DNA of 64,000 nt from assembly GCF_000739595.1 (NCBI RefSeq), contig NZ_BBJP01000022.1:1-64000 (forward strand), written 5' to 3'. The position numbers and the translations under genes are program-made. Shown here piece by piece: positions 44,845 to 54,403 of the stretch (within the stretch, counting starts at the first letter, position 1; each line of letters opens with the position of its first letter). This DNA is from Halorubrum halophilum (GTDB lineage: Archaea; Halobacteriota; Halobacteria; Halobacteriales; Haloferacaceae). Below the pieces are notes generated by a model. It searched no databases, was not told the origin of the DNA, and saw nothing but the letters and a program-made list of their open reading frames with translations.

Positions 44845-44985
44845 TCAGCCACAACTCGGAATCGGTGGCAGTGCCAGGGGGCTCACATCGATTGTGTGGT
44901 ACTGGACCGGCCCGTCGACGTCGAGTTCGAACTGGTAATCCGTGAGATGTCTCTCACAAGTGTACGAAGAGGCGGAGTCCAGGCT
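44845..44985 (-). pseudogene. C-terminal gene fragment
   Basis: On the minus strand a frame reads SYTCERHLTDYQFELDVDGP, then YHTIDVSPLALPPIPSCG, to a stop at 44845-44847. The alternating hydrophobic pattern is protein-like and GC-rich. No start codon or upstream domain is seen. It may belong to the same lost gene set as 44607-44760. Confidence 0.4.
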
Positions 44986-45511
44986 ACCCCTAATCGATAT
45001 GTCCGAACGAGCATCAGCTGCTGAGCCAGCTCGTTCAGAATGCCGTCTGTACGTCGGCGTCTCCTAGTTAACGATCTACCGATATGAGGGCCCCATCTTA
45101 CATATACACACCACTTTGTGAGTGTAACTGTCTGGCTACGTTGAGGCTACTTCAGGTACGTGGTCCCCGACTTTTGACTCGGTTGTATTTACCATTTTAG
45201 ACGATTTCAGACCGAATCGTCTGCGGTGAATATACCGATACTCATGCGTGTCAGCGGTGCGGGTAGGGACTAGCTGAAGATCATCTGCGGGCATACCCAC
45301 GACACGGCGGAGCTGTCGCGGTTCGTTTTTCGAAGCATTCTGACCGAACAATAATACCACCTCGGTGGAAGCAAAATAGGAAATCAGGCAAAGTCCCAAT
45401 ACATCTCGTTGAAACAGAGGAATTTCCTCTACTGAGTTCTGAATATCTCGATGGAAAGGTCCATTGACCGTTACTCAACAAAAAGGAGAGAATATGAGTT
45501 TCTACAGATTA

Positions 45512-47428
45512 CTAGGGGTCGGAAACATGTACGAAACAACTAGTAGCCCAATCGTCAATTTCGCAGAGAACTTCCACTCGTTTCGAATCAACTATATTCG
45601 CGCCCTCTGATGCCATCTTAACCAATCTCTGTGACACGTTGACTTTCGAGGGAGCGTCCAAACCACTCTCCTCGCACCAATTTTCTACAGCATGAACACG
45701 GGCTACATCCGGGATATCATCTACATCCAGTTCAACACCCGGCTCCTGCCACTCGTTCAGTTCGTCATTAACCGCTTCAATATATTTTTCCGGGTCAATA
45801 AAATCCTCCAGAATCAGCCCCTCATCCGAAAACGTACGATAAGTCTTAATTTTCTCGGCGTCGGCTCCAGCTTCCACGAGATCTTCTCTGTTTTCCACAC
45901 CACCTCCATCACCATCAAGCAAGATCACCGACCTGCCAGTCTCTGACAGCAATTCCGAGATCCGTTTCTCCCCAACATTTGCAGCTCCCGGAGCAATCTG
46001 ATACTCTAATTCTTCTTTCCCAGTCGCTTGACGGATAAGAGTCGGTAATAGAATAGTTTCGCATGGGCCTTCAGCAATCAATGAGTTTCGAGCAACTGTG
46101 AAAGCTAGCGGATTCAAACCCATTGCCATCATAATCGGTTTGAACCCCGGCTCATCAACCCAAAATCCGTTGTTGATGTCGCTTCTCTCACCTTCTTTTT
46201 GTATAACAGGACGGATACCTCTGCCAAGATCAGAGGGAAGACAACCAGCAGAGTGGGTAGTATAGATCACTTTTTGCGCAACGGTCTGCGTCTCAAGCAC
46301 CTCGACAAGTTCCGCCTGAGCATCATAACTCAGATGCCTCTCAGCCTCATCAACCAGCAGAACTGGATTCTCACCGGTATCTCTTTGATTCAAGAAGGAA
46401 ACTAACGCTACAAACCACCGTAAACCATCACTCCGCTGGTGAATTGGCGCTCGATTCTGTTCATCTGGTGTACGGACGTTTATATGGAGAACAGTCCCGT
46501 TTATATCGAGAACCGGTACGACATCGCTACGAACCCATGACTTGGAAAATTCTTTCTCCAGTTCTTCGCTGGCATCCTCTGTTAAATCTCTTGTAACATG
46601 CACCTTACCGGACTCAGCTGCTTTCTTGAGTTCCTGAAGATTCAGATCGGCTAACTTTGCCACATTAGACAGGGCGCTCGGAGGATTGGGTATTGTATTA
46701 CTCAGGTCGTATTTCGATTTTAGATCCCGATCATCCTCGTCAAAAGAGAGAAACTTCGGACGCCTGTTAAGTAGAATATCTCTTGCCTGTTTTGGTGATG
46801 AATTTCTCTCATGCTCCGCCAACTCCTGAAAAGACCCAATCATCTCCTTGACCGAATTTGCATCATACTGATCTGATTCCAGATCTTCTACAACTTTTTC
46901 TAAATTCGAGGCAGATTCCTGGATCCGAGTTATCGTTTCATCTCCCAAATAATCCTCGTCAGATTCTAACTGCTTCGACAATCTCTTCAAATTGGAAGAC
47001 GGGTTTCGACCAACCCTTTCATCAAACACCTCTGTCTCAAGAAATGACTCTAGCTTAGATCGTACCTTTTGGCGAGGCTGGAGATCGTGGTTTGGCTTAG
47101 GTTGCGTTTTAGCGGTTATTTGACCGCTCTCTGTCTTTACGAACGTACACTTCTCAATTACATCGCTATTCTCAACAGGTCCTAAATCTGTATAGTCCCC
47201 TTCTTCTAAACTGAAGGTTGCTGCTATCGTCGTATCTGTATCCACCCTGCGAGTCTGATCCTGATCACTGATTTCTTCCTCATGATTCAGTTCTTCCAAA
47301 GCCTCCAGAAACGAGGTTTTACCTGACTCGTTCTGCCCAATCACCGCAATCAAATTCTCCAACAGTCGCACGCTGGTAGGATCGTTGAAACGGCGGAATC
47401 CCTGAATCTCTACCGCAATCAACTCCAT
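45512..47428 (-). CDS. OLD-family ATP-dependent nuclease (ABC ATPase + TOPRIM)
   Basis: A 638-residue protein. Residues 1-400 form an SMC/RecF-like ATPase: Walker A GQNESGKTS (31-39), a long coiled insertion, a signature-like RSDGLRWFVAL (332-342), Walker B PVLLVDEAERHL (355-366) and the switch His in TTHSAG. Residues ~445-560 hold a TOPRIM domain with E453 in LIAEGPCE and DGD (505-507). This is the OLD (overcoming lysogenization defect) architecture used for defence and repair. In Gabija a GajA of this type pairs with a UvrD-like GajB, but no such helicase is next to it, so it fits the stand-alone class. It is the last gene before attR. Confidence 0.85.
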   Translation of the reverse strand: MELIAVEIQGFRRFNDPTSVRLLENLIAVIGQNESGKTSFLEALEELNHEEEISDQDQTRRVDTDTTIAATFSLEEGDYTDLGPVENSDVIEKCTFVKTESGQITAKTQPKPNHDLQPRQKVRSKLESFLETEVFDERVGRNPSSNLKRLSKQLESDEDYLGDETITRIQESASNLEKVVEDLESDQYDANSVKEMIGSFQELAEHERNSSPKQARDILLNRRPKFLSFDEDDRDLKSKYDLSNTIPNPPSALSNVAKLADLNLQELKKAAESGKVHVTRDLTEDASEELEKEFSKSWVRSDVVPVLDINGTVLHINVRTPDEQNRAPIHQRSDGLRWFVALVSFLNQRDTGENPVLLVDEAERHLSYDAQAELVEVLETQTVAQKVIYTTHSAGCLPSDLGRGIRPVIQKEGERSDINNGFWVDEPGFKPIMMAMGLNPLAFTVARNSLIAEGPCETILLPTLIRQATGKEELEYQIAPGAANVGEKRISELLSETGRSVILLDGDGGGVENREDLVEAGADAEKIKTYRTFSDEGLILEDFIDPEKYIEAVNDELNEWQEPGVELDVDDIPDVARVHAVENWCEESGLDAPSKVNVSQRLVKMASEGANIVDSKRVEVLCEIDDWATSCFVHVSDP

Positions 47429-48118
47429 GTCATCTGACTTTCAGCCGAAAATGAATAAAACTGATTCCATAATATCCACTCCGAACAACCCATCTCTTTC
47501 AAAACCAACAGACAGAACCAACCGCTTGATGTGTGATCTGTACTGACTGCAGCAAGTCAGAATGTATCCCTTGCTTACGATTTCAACAGAGCCGGTATCT
47601 TCAATCGCTATTGGAGACCTGTCTGATAGACATCGAATTTACCTGGGATGTGGGATATCTATCTACAGTAGTTATACTCTCTGGTCACGATCTCGCCAGC
47701 TGTCGCGGTCGTGCTGGGTGGTTGCGGAAATTCCTATTTGCTGGCATCTCCACGACATGCGTAGATGTGGCGTCGCTGATATCGAATCGGACTAATCAGA
47801 ATTAACCAACAGAAGAGCTCTGTAATCACTATCGTTGGTTAATCAGTTGTCCACACCAATTTACCGACTGTGCTGTTGAGTAGAAATTTGGGCTAGACCA
47901 ATCCTTGCTCGGTTCAGAACCATCTGGTGGCCTCCCACACAGTATGTTGAATATGGAACAAATTTATGCTGTAGTGCGCGTCAACTATGACCTAGATGCC
48001 ACACGTGAGGAGGCACCGTTCGGTCATCGAACGAAATCTACCCGCGAATGCGCCGGATCTGAGTCGATCAGGTCGCCGTCATGCGATCAACACGACTCGG
48101 AATAGTTCGGTGAAGAAG
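47429..48118. other. Non-coding right end of the element
   Basis: No confident gene in 690 bases. The short rightward frames at 47533-47805 lack motifs. The right part becomes GC-richer towards tRNA-Lys and contains the 21-bp palindromic motif at 48018-48038. Confidence 0.45.
48018..48038. promoter_or_regulatory. 21-bp near-palindromic motif beside tRNA-Lys
   Basis: TTCGGTCATCGAACGAAATC preceded by G; it matches 13204-13224 at 20 of 21 positions. It lies 81 bases from the 3' end of tRNA-Lys, inside the element. Confidence 0.5.
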
Positions 48119-48192
48119 CGGGCCGGGCGCGATTTGAACACGCGACCGACGGATTAAGAGTCCGTCGCTCTCCCTAACTGAGCTACCGGCCC
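48119..48192 (-). tRNA. tRNA-Lys (anticodon CTT)
   Basis: On the minus strand a complete 74-base cloverleaf is formed: acceptor GGGCCGG with CCGGCCC, D-arm TAGCTCAG, anticodon stem ACGGA/TCCGT around loop CTCTTAA (anticodon CTT), T-stem GCGTG/CGCGC. No intron and no encoded CCA. The 3' side of this gene was supplied by, or is regenerated from, the integrated element; the displaced host half is at 22154-22284. Confidence 0.95.
48137..48158. repeat. attR core within tRNA-Lys, 22-base direct repeat
   Basis: Identical to 22263-22284 in the same orientation. It spans the anticodon loop to the T-loop of the tRNA, so integration left the tRNA gene intact. It is the right end of the element. Confidence 0.88.
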
Positions 48193-48218
48193 TCACAGAG
48201 TTCTACCCGTGTCGACGT

Positions 48219-48230
48219 AAAAGGCCTTTT
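48219..48230 (-). promoter_or_regulatory. Palindromic AT/GC element, candidate tRNA-Lys box A
   Basis: AAAAGGCCTTTT is a perfect 12-base palindrome whose near edge is 27 bases from the tRNA 5' end at 48192, the normal distance for an archaeal TATA element read leftwards. Confidence 0.45.
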
Positions 48231-48357
48231 CATTCGGCGGCGAAAGAATTTGTGTCGATTGATCGAGAAACCGACGGATGAGAGCACGATATTTGCAACC
48301 GTCGCGGTCGTTTTCATGGGAAACCGTTATCAACTCCCGTTGTGTACCACGTGTCGT

Positions 48358-49434
48358 ATGTCAGACAACCCAATCAGTGAACGTATCGACCGTCGGACGC
48401 TCCTCCGCGGGGCGGCAGCGGCCGGCGTCGTCGGCATTGCCGGCTGTTCGGACAACGGCGGCGACGGCGGAGACGGTTCCGACGGAAGTGACGGAAGCGA
48501 CGGAAGCGACGGAAGCGACGGAATGGACGGCGACGACGGAAGCGATGGCTCCGACGGCGAAGACGGCGGCAGCGCCGACGTCATCCGCTGGCACGCCGGC
48601 GGCACGGGCGGGACCTACTTCCCGCTGTCCGGCGAGTTCGAGGGGATCATCGAGGACAACACCGACTACCCGGTTGAGGTCTCCTCGACGGGCGCGTCCG
48701 TCGAGAACGTCGGCAGCCTCGGTAACGGCGACGCCGACTTCGCGCTGATCCAGAACGACGTCGCCTACTTCGCCCGCAACGGCGAGGGGCTCGACGCGTT
48801 CGACGGTTCTCCGGTCGAGAACCTTCGCGGCGTCGCGACGCTGTACCCGGAGACGATTCACGTTCTCCTCAATCCCGAGGCCGACGTGAGTTCGCTGTCC
48901 GATCTCGAGGGCATGCGCGTCAACACCGGCGACCTCGGCAGCGGGACGCAGGTGAACGCGCTCCAGATCCTCGAGTCGGCCGCGGGTCTCACGACCGACG
49001 ACTTCGAGGAGCAGAACACCGACTTCACGCAGGCGGCCAACCAGCTCCGCGACGGCGACGTCGATGCGGCGTTCGTCGTCGGCGGGTGGCCCGTCGGCGC
49101 GGTCGAGGAACTCGCGACGACCACGGACGTGCAGATCCTCAACATGTCCGACGAGGAGCGGCAGGCGGCCCGCGACGACGCCTCGTGGTTCGCTGACGAC
49201 ACGATCCCTGGCGGCACCTACGAGGGAATCGACGAGGACGTCAACACGGTCTCCGTGCAGGCGATGATCGCGACTCGGTCGGAGTACTCCGCCGACGCGG
49301 TCGAGTCGGTCACCGAGGCCATCTTCGAGAACGTCGATCAGCTGTCGATCAAGACGGACTTCATTAGCGTCGACTCCGCGCAGGACGGGATGTCGATCGA
49401 ACTGCACGAGGGCGCGGCCCGCTACTTCGAGTAG
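48358..49434 (+). CDS. TAXI-family TRAP transporter solute-binding lipoprotein
   Basis: A 358-residue exported protein. The Tat signal is RRTLLRG (12-18) and the lipobox IAGC (27-30), followed by an acidic Gly-Asp-Ser linker of repeated GSD triplets up to residue ~75. The binding domain begins IRWHAGGTGGTYFPLSGEF, the TAXI (TRAP-associated extracytoplasmic immunogenic) signature, and contains LEGMRVNTGDLGSGTQVNAL. It captures a small organic acid outside the membrane and delivers it to the permease encoded two genes on. The start at 48358 places the Tat signal correctly. The substrate is unknown. Confidence 0.92.
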   Translation: MSDNPISERIDRRTLLRGAAAAGVVGIAGCSDNGGDGGDGSDGSDGSDGSDGSDGMDGDDGSDGSDGEDGGSADVIRWHAGGTGGTYFPLSGEFEGIIEDNTDYPVEVSSTGASVENVGSLGNGDADFALIQNDVAYFARNGEGLDAFDGSPVENLRGVATLYPETIHVLLNPEADVSSLSDLEGMRVNTGDLGSGTQVNALQILESAAGLTTDDFEEQNTDFTQAANQLRDGDVDAAFVVGGWPVGAVEELATTTDVQILNMSDEERQAARDDASWFADDTIPGGTYEGIDEDVNTVSVQAMIATRSEYSADAVESVTEAIFENVDQLSIKTDFISVDSAQDGMSIELHEGAARYFE

Positions 49435-49435
49435 C

Positions 49436-49957
49436 GTGACAGTCCGGTCACGACTCCCGTCGGGCCGACGCGGGACCGCCCTCGTCGCGGTCGCCCTCGT
49501 GGCGGTCCTCGCGGCCGCGACGGGGGCGGCGTTCGCCGTCGGCGCGGTCGACACCGTCGCCGGCGGCCCGACGCTGGTCGTGACCGACGAGCGCGGCACC
49601 GAGGTGGTGACGGCTCCGGTTTCCGACGAGACGGAGATCGTCATCGAGTACACGCACAGCGTCGAGAAGACGACCGTCCGCGACGTGTACGTTCCGAGGG
49701 ACGGGGAGCTGGTCATGACTCGGATGGAGTTCAGCTCCTTCGGAGCGGGGCTCCCGTCGCAGGCGGACGTGACGGAGCGCGACGGCCGGTACGTCTATGA
49801 GCCCCCGTCCGAATCGTACACGACGTTGCATCTCAAGACGGGTCACGTCGCCGACCACGACTTGATCGTCGGCGACGAGCGGTACGACCTCGCGGGGATG
49901 AGCGACGGCGGCGCGGTCGAGCTGACGGTCGAGCGGCGGGTCGCGCCGAGGCTGTAG
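49436..49957 (+). CDS. DUF1850 protein of the TAXI-TRAP operon
   Basis: A 173-residue protein with a GTG start one base after the stop of the solute-binding gene. One N-terminal hydrophobic helix (VAVALVAVLAAATGAAFAVG) is either a signal or an anchor. The mature part has the DUF1850 pattern EIVIEYTHSVEKTTVRDVY and MEFSSFGAGLPSQAD. Members of this family are found almost only between TAXI binding proteins and fused TRAP permeases, so it is probably an accessory of the transporter outside the membrane. Exact role unknown. Confidence 0.85.
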   Translation: MTVRSRLPSGRRGTALVAVALVAVLAAATGAAFAVGAVDTVAGGPTLVVTDERGTEVVTAPVSDETEIVIEYTHSVEKTTVRDVYVPRDGELVMTRMEFSSFGAGLPSQADVTERDGRYVYEPPSESYTTLHLKTGHVADHDLIVGDERYDLAGMSDGGAVELTVERRVAPRL

Positions 49958-50025
49958 TCGCCGCCGTCGCGCCGCCGCCGCGGGGAGACGGGAACGAGAC
50001 AGGGACACGAGAGGGTGACACAACT

Positions 50026-52734
50026 GTGACGACGAACACATCAGACGGGATGGAACCGGACGCAGATGGAACCGAAGCGGCCGACCAGGTATTCGAGGAG
50101 ATCGACAACCGACGATCGCTGACGGGGATCGCGCTGGTTGCCGTCGCGCTCGTCGGGATCACGTTCTCGGCGTACCAGCTATGGCTCGGCGCTCGGGGGT
50201 TCGTCTTCGAGTTCGCGATTCCGGGTCTCACCACGGTTCGGCTCGGCGCGCTCTCCTCGCTACAGGTGCGCGCGATCCACGTCAACTTCGCGCTCGTGAT
50301 GGCGTTCCTCCTGTTCCCTGGATCTGCTGGTAACGGGCCTATAACGGGAAGAATAGCCGATATCCCCTCGCTCGCACGAGACCGCCTCGGCGACTCGCCG
50401 GTGACACGAGCGGTCGAGGGAGTCCGCCGGGGGGTCTGGTGGCTCTTCGTCGACGAGGAGTCGACTCGGATCACGCCGTCCGATCTCGGGCTAGTTCTGC
50501 TGTCGACGTTCCCGACGGCCTACTACCTCACCCAGTACGACGAGATCACGGACATCATCCGCGTGCGAGGACTCAACGGCGCCGGGACGCTCGGCGAGGT
50601 CGTTCCGTGGCTCTCACTCGCGGAGGTCGGGTTCCTCGCCGACTACAGCCTCGCGTATCTGATGGGCGTGCTCGCGATCCTCCTCGTGCTGGAGGCCACG
50701 CGGCGGGCGCTCGGCCTGCTGCTCACGATACTCGTGAGCCTCTTCCTTCTGTACGCCAAGTACGGCTACCTCCTGCCGCGGGACGTGCCCGTCGCGCGGA
50801 CGTTCGCCACCTCTCAGCTGCGATGGAACCAGATCGTCCAGAACCTCTGGTACACGGTCGAGGGGATTCTCGGTGTGCCGGTCGGCGTCTCCGTACGGTT
50901 CATCTACATCTTCATCCTCTTCGGGGCGTTCCTGGAGATGTCCGGCGCCGGCAAGTGGTTCATCGACCTCGCGTACTCGATCACGGGCACGCGGAAGGGC
51001 GGCCCGGCGAAGGCGAGCGTCGTCGCCTCCGGCTTCATGGGGATGCTCTCCGGCTCCTCGGTGGCGAACACGGTGACGACCGGGGCGCTGACGATTCCGC
51101 TGATGAAACGCTCCGGCTACTCACCAGAGTTCTCCGGTGCGGTGGAGTCGTCGGTCTCCTCCGGCGGGCAGATCCTCCCGCCGGTGATGGGCGCGGCCGC
51201 GTTCCTCATCGTTGAGTACACGGGGACCCCGTTCCGCGACGTGGTCATCGCCGCGACGCTGCCGGCCATCGCCTTCTTCTTCGGGATGTGGGTGATGGTC
51301 CACTTCGAGGCCGCCAAACACGGGATCGGCGGGCTGAGTCGGTCCGAGCTGCTCGATATGGGGCCGCACATGCGTCGCGGGTGGTTCTACCTCGTCCCGC
51401 TCGGGCTCCTCCTGTACTACCTCGTGATCGCCCGGCTCTCGGTGGGACGCGCCGGGTGGCTCACGATCATCGCGACGGTGGCGCTCATCGCGATGGTCGC
51501 CGCCTACAACGAGCGGACGGGACCGTACCTCGTCGGAAGCATCTTGGCCGGGTACGCGCTGTTCGCCGTCTCCTTGGCCTCACTCGGCGTGACACCGATC
51601 GAGTTGGCGTACGGCGCCGAGGCCTCGGAGTTCGGCGCGATGGGGGCACTCAGCGAGGCCGCCTCCTCGCTGCCGACGATCATCGCGGCGATCAGCGTCG
51701 TCTTCCTCCTCGCCGACCCGCGCGGGGACGCGCCGCTGCTCGACCTCGACGACGACGTGATCGACGCGGCGACGTGGTTCGACGATCGAACCGGCTTCGA
51801 GGTCGCGTCGTCGCGGGCCGGCCAGTTCGGGTCGTTCGTGCTGAAGGCGATGGACTCCGGCGCGAAGACCGCGACAATCGTGGTCGTCGCGGTCGCCGCC
51901 GCCGGGATCATCCCCGGCGTCATCGGAATCACCGGTCTCGGCGGCAGCCTCCGGGCGCTCATCATCAGCGTGAGCGGCGGGTCGCTCGTTCTCCTGCTGA
52001 TCCTCGCCGGCCTCGCGGCCGTGATCGTCGGGATGGGGATGCCGACGACGGTGATGTACATCATCATCGTCGTGCTGCTCGGTCCCGTCCTCCCCGAGTT
52101 CGGGATCGCGATTCTGGCGGTCCACCTGTTCGTCCTCTACCTCGGGCTGATGGCGGACGTGACGCCGCCCGTGATGGTCGCCGCGTACGCCGCGGCCGGG
52201 ATCGCGAAGTCCGACCCCTTCGACACCGGCAAGCAGGCGTTCCTGCTCTCGCTGAACAAGATTCTCGTTCCCTTCGCCTTCGTGTTCTCGCCGGGGATCC
52301 TGCTGCTCCGCACGACCGACGGCGAGGGGTCGATCTTGACCGGCGCCGATGTCTCCGACCTCGGCTTCTTCCTGCCGGAGGTCGTGGCGCCGATCCTCGC
52401 GGTGTTCGCCGGCGTGTACGCGCTCGGCGTCGCGATCATCGGCTACTACCACACCGACGTGCGGTCGGGATCGCGCGTCTCGCTCATCGTCGCCGCGGTA
52501 CTGCTGTCGGTCCCCGGCATGGTGCTGTTGCCGGCGAGCGCCGCGTTCGGGCTCGTCGGCGTCGACGTCGCGCTACACACGATCACGAACGAGCTCGTCG
52601 CTCGGGGCGTCGGCGCCGCGCTGCTCGTGATCGGCCTCGTCCGCAACCGCCGGCGGGCAGGCGACGACGATTACGAGGAAGAGGAGTCGAACAGGCGCGG
52701 GCAGCGGGACTCCACGACGACGGCCACGCAGTAG
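50026..52734 (+). CDS. Fused TRAP transporter permease (4TM/12TM, TAXI type)
   Basis: A 902-residue membrane protein, GTG start. The first ~200 residues hold the small-subunit-like helices, and the rest is the large permease domain with GFMGMLSGSSVANTVTTGAL and VGMGMPTTVMYIIIVVLLGP, hallmarks of the DctM-like family. It uses the sodium or proton gradient to import the ligand carried by the TAXI protein. The three genes lie together (1- and 68-base gaps) as one operon. Extra C-terminal helices beyond residue 720 and a basic-acidic tail are common in archaeal versions. Confidence 0.92.
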   Translation: MTTNTSDGMEPDADGTEAADQVFEEIDNRRSLTGIALVAVALVGITFSAYQLWLGARGFVFEFAIPGLTTVRLGALSSLQVRAIHVNFALVMAFLLFPGSAGNGPITGRIADIPSLARDRLGDSPVTRAVEGVRRGVWWLFVDEESTRITPSDLGLVLLSTFPTAYYLTQYDEITDIIRVRGLNGAGTLGEVVPWLSLAEVGFLADYSLAYLMGVLAILLVLEATRRALGLLLTILVSLFLLYAKYGYLLPRDVPVARTFATSQLRWNQIVQNLWYTVEGILGVPVGVSVRFIYIFILFGAFLEMSGAGKWFIDLAYSITGTRKGGPAKASVVASGFMGMLSGSSVANTVTTGALTIPLMKRSGYSPEFSGAVESSVSSGGQILPPVMGAAAFLIVEYTGTPFRDVVIAATLPAIAFFFGMWVMVHFEAAKHGIGGLSRSELLDMGPHMRRGWFYLVPLGLLLYYLVIARLSVGRAGWLTIIATVALIAMVAAYNERTGPYLVGSILAGYALFAVSLASLGVTPIELAYGAEASEFGAMGALSEAASSLPTIIAAISVVFLLADPRGDAPLLDLDDDVIDAATWFDDRTGFEVASSRAGQFGSFVLKAMDSGAKTATIVVVAVAAAGIIPGVIGITGLGGSLRALIISVSGGSLVLLLILAGLAAVIVGMGMPTTVMYIIIVVLLGPVLPEFGIAILAVHLFVLYLGLMADVTPPVMVAAYAAAGIAKSDPFDTGKQAFLLSLNKILVPFAFVFSPGILLLRTTDGEGSILTGADVSDLGFFLPEVVAPILAVFAGVYALGVAIIGYYHTDVRSGSRVSLIVAAVLLSVPGMVLLPASAAFGLVGVDVALHTITNELVARGVGAALLVIGLVRNRRRAGDDDYEEEESNRRGQRDSTTTATQ

Positions 52735-52796
52735 GTCCCCATCCCCTCGCGCCGAGAGCGCACTCGTTAAGTGTCGTCCCGCGGAAATCACGGGCA

Positions 52797-54260
52797 ATGA
52801 GTAGTGGGGCATCCGGATCGGCGCGAACGCGATACGCGATCCTCGGCTGTGGGAGCGTCGGGCACGCCGTCGCGGAGGACCTGACCGGCCGCGGCAAGGA
52901 CGTGCTCATCCTCGACCGCGACGAGAGCCGGGTCGAGGCGCTCCGCGACCAGGACCTCAACGCCCGCGTGCAGGACATCGCCGACCCGGACGTGGTCGAG
53001 GCGCTCGACGACCGAGACATCGTGCTGATCCTCGCGAGCGACGTCGAGGCCAACAAGGCGGCCGTCTCGGCGGTGCGCGACACCGGGGGCGACCACTACG
53101 TCGTCGTCCGCGCCTCGGACCCCGTCAGCGAGGACGAGCTGCGCGAGCGCGGCGCCGACGTGGTAATCAACCCCTCGACGGTGATCGCCGACAGCGCGCT
53201 CCAGTCGCTGGAGACCGGCGAGCTGGAGTACATGGCGCGGCAGCTCGCGGAGATCATCGAGGGCGGGGACGGGCGGATGGCGATCCTGACCCACGACAAC
53301 CCGGAGCCAGACTCCATCGCGTCGGCGACAGCGCTGCAGGCCATCGCCGGGGAGTTCGGCGTCGAGGCGGACATCCTCTACACCGGCGACGTGGGCCATC
53401 AGGAGAACCGGGCGTTCGTCAACCTCCTCGGGATCGACCTCGTGGCCCGCTCGGAGGCGCCCGACCTCTCGGAGTACGGGACGGTCGCCGCGGTCGACCT
53501 CGCGAAGTCGGCCGAGGACGGCTTCGACTTCGACGTCGACATCGACATCTACCTCGACCATCTGGAGGCTGAGGTCCCCTTCGACGCCCGCTTCGTCGAC
53601 GTGCGGACCAACGTCTCCTCGACGTCGACGATCCTCACGAAGTACCTCCAGGAGTTCGACCAATCGCCGACGGAAGCGGTCGCGACCGCCCTCCTCTACG
53701 GGATCCGCGCCGAGACGCTCGACTTCAAGCGGGACACGACTCCCGCGGACCTGACGGCGGCCGCGTACCTCCACCCGTTCGCGAACCACGACACGCTCGA
53801 ACAGGTGGAGTCGCCGTCGATGAGCCCCGAGACGCTGGACGTGCTCGCGGAGGCGATCCAGAACCGCGAGGTACAGGGGAGCCACCTCTTCTCGACGGCC
53901 GGGTTCATCCGTGATCGCGAGGCGCTCGCACAGGCGGCCCAACACCTCCTCAACCTGGAGGGGATCACGACGACCGCCGTCTTGGGGATCGCCGACGACA
54001 CGATCTACCTCGCGGCGCGCTCGAAGGACATCCGGCTGAACATCGGCAACGTCCTCGACGAAGCGTTCTCAGAGATGGGCGACGCCGCCGGCCACTCGAC
54101 GCAGGGCTCGCTGGAGATCCCGCTCGGTATCTTCACCGGAATCGAGTCGAGCGGCGACAACCGCGACACGCTGCTCAACCTCACCGAGGAGGCGGTCCGC
54201 CGGAAGCTGTTCGACGCGCTCGGCGTCGAGGGCGGCGGCGAGAGCGGGAACGGGTCCTGA
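52797..54260 (+). CDS. TrkA-N / DHH-DHHA1 phosphoesterase fusion
   Basis: A 487-residue cytoplasmic protein. Residues 10-130 are a Rossmann-type NAD-binding (TrkA-N/RCK) domain starting YAILGCGSVGHAVAEDL. From residue ~160, a DHH phosphoesterase domain shows LTHDNPEPDSIASATAL (motif I), VDLAKS and DIYLDHLEAEV, where the namesake DHH reads DHL. A DHHA1 part with VSSTSTILTK and a late GHSTQGSLEIP (Gly-rich RNA/nucleotide-binding loop) follows. Such proteins hydrolyse small nucleotides or oligonucleotides, perhaps regulated by NAD(H). It follows the TRAP operon by 62 bases on the same strand. Its substrate is not known. Confidence 0.88.
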   Translation: MSSGASGSARTRYAILGCGSVGHAVAEDLTGRGKDVLILDRDESRVEALRDQDLNARVQDIADPDVVEALDDRDIVLILASDVEANKAAVSAVRDTGGDHYVVVRASDPVSEDELRERGADVVINPSTVIADSALQSLETGELEYMARQLAEIIEGGDGRMAILTHDNPEPDSIASATALQAIAGEFGVEADILYTGDVGHQENRAFVNLLGIDLVARSEAPDLSEYGTVAAVDLAKSAEDGFDFDVDIDIYLDHLEAEVPFDARFVDVRTNVSSTSTILTKYLQEFDQSPTEAVATALLYGIRAETLDFKRDTTPADLTAAAYLHPFANHDTLEQVESPSMSPETLDVLAEAIQNREVQGSHLFSTAGFIRDREALAQAAQHLLNLEGITTTAVLGIADDTIYLAARSKDIRLNIGNVLDEAFSEMGDAAGHSTQGSLEIPLGIFTGIESSGDNRDTLLNLTEEAVRRKLFDALGVEGGGESGNGS

Positions 54261-54403
54261 GCCGCGGTCGGGCGTTCCGGAGGCGCTCTTAGAACGCCCG
54301 GTCGAACTCCCCGAAGGACTCTATGCCCTGATCGTCGAGAGCGGTATCGCCGCGTGGTTCGCGACCGGGTCGAAAAGCGAAGACTGAGACGGTTCGCCCG
54401 CGG

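Larger units (their letters stand above)
44396..45511. other. 1.1 kb without a confident gene; coding debris
   Basis: Two minus-strand gene fragments with GC-rich codon use are visible (44607-44760 and 44845-44985) and an 8-bp inverted repeat (44750-44776). A half iteron is near 45108. A leftward frame at 45136-45399 contains an ordinary-looking protein segment (QLRRVVGMPADDLQLVPTRT) but has a poor N-terminus and no family, so I do not call it. Confidence 0.45.

Noticed and set aside
45512-47428. Gabija system (GajA)
   Set aside because: The OLD architecture fits, but no UvrD-like GajB is adjacent, so only the family is claimed.
48475-48570. Tandem GACGGAAGC-like repeats that could suggest a microsatellite or small CRISPR
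   Set aside because: They encode the Gly-Ser-Asp linker of the TAXI lipoprotein and are too short and contiguous for a CRISPR array. No CRISPR array is seen in the window.
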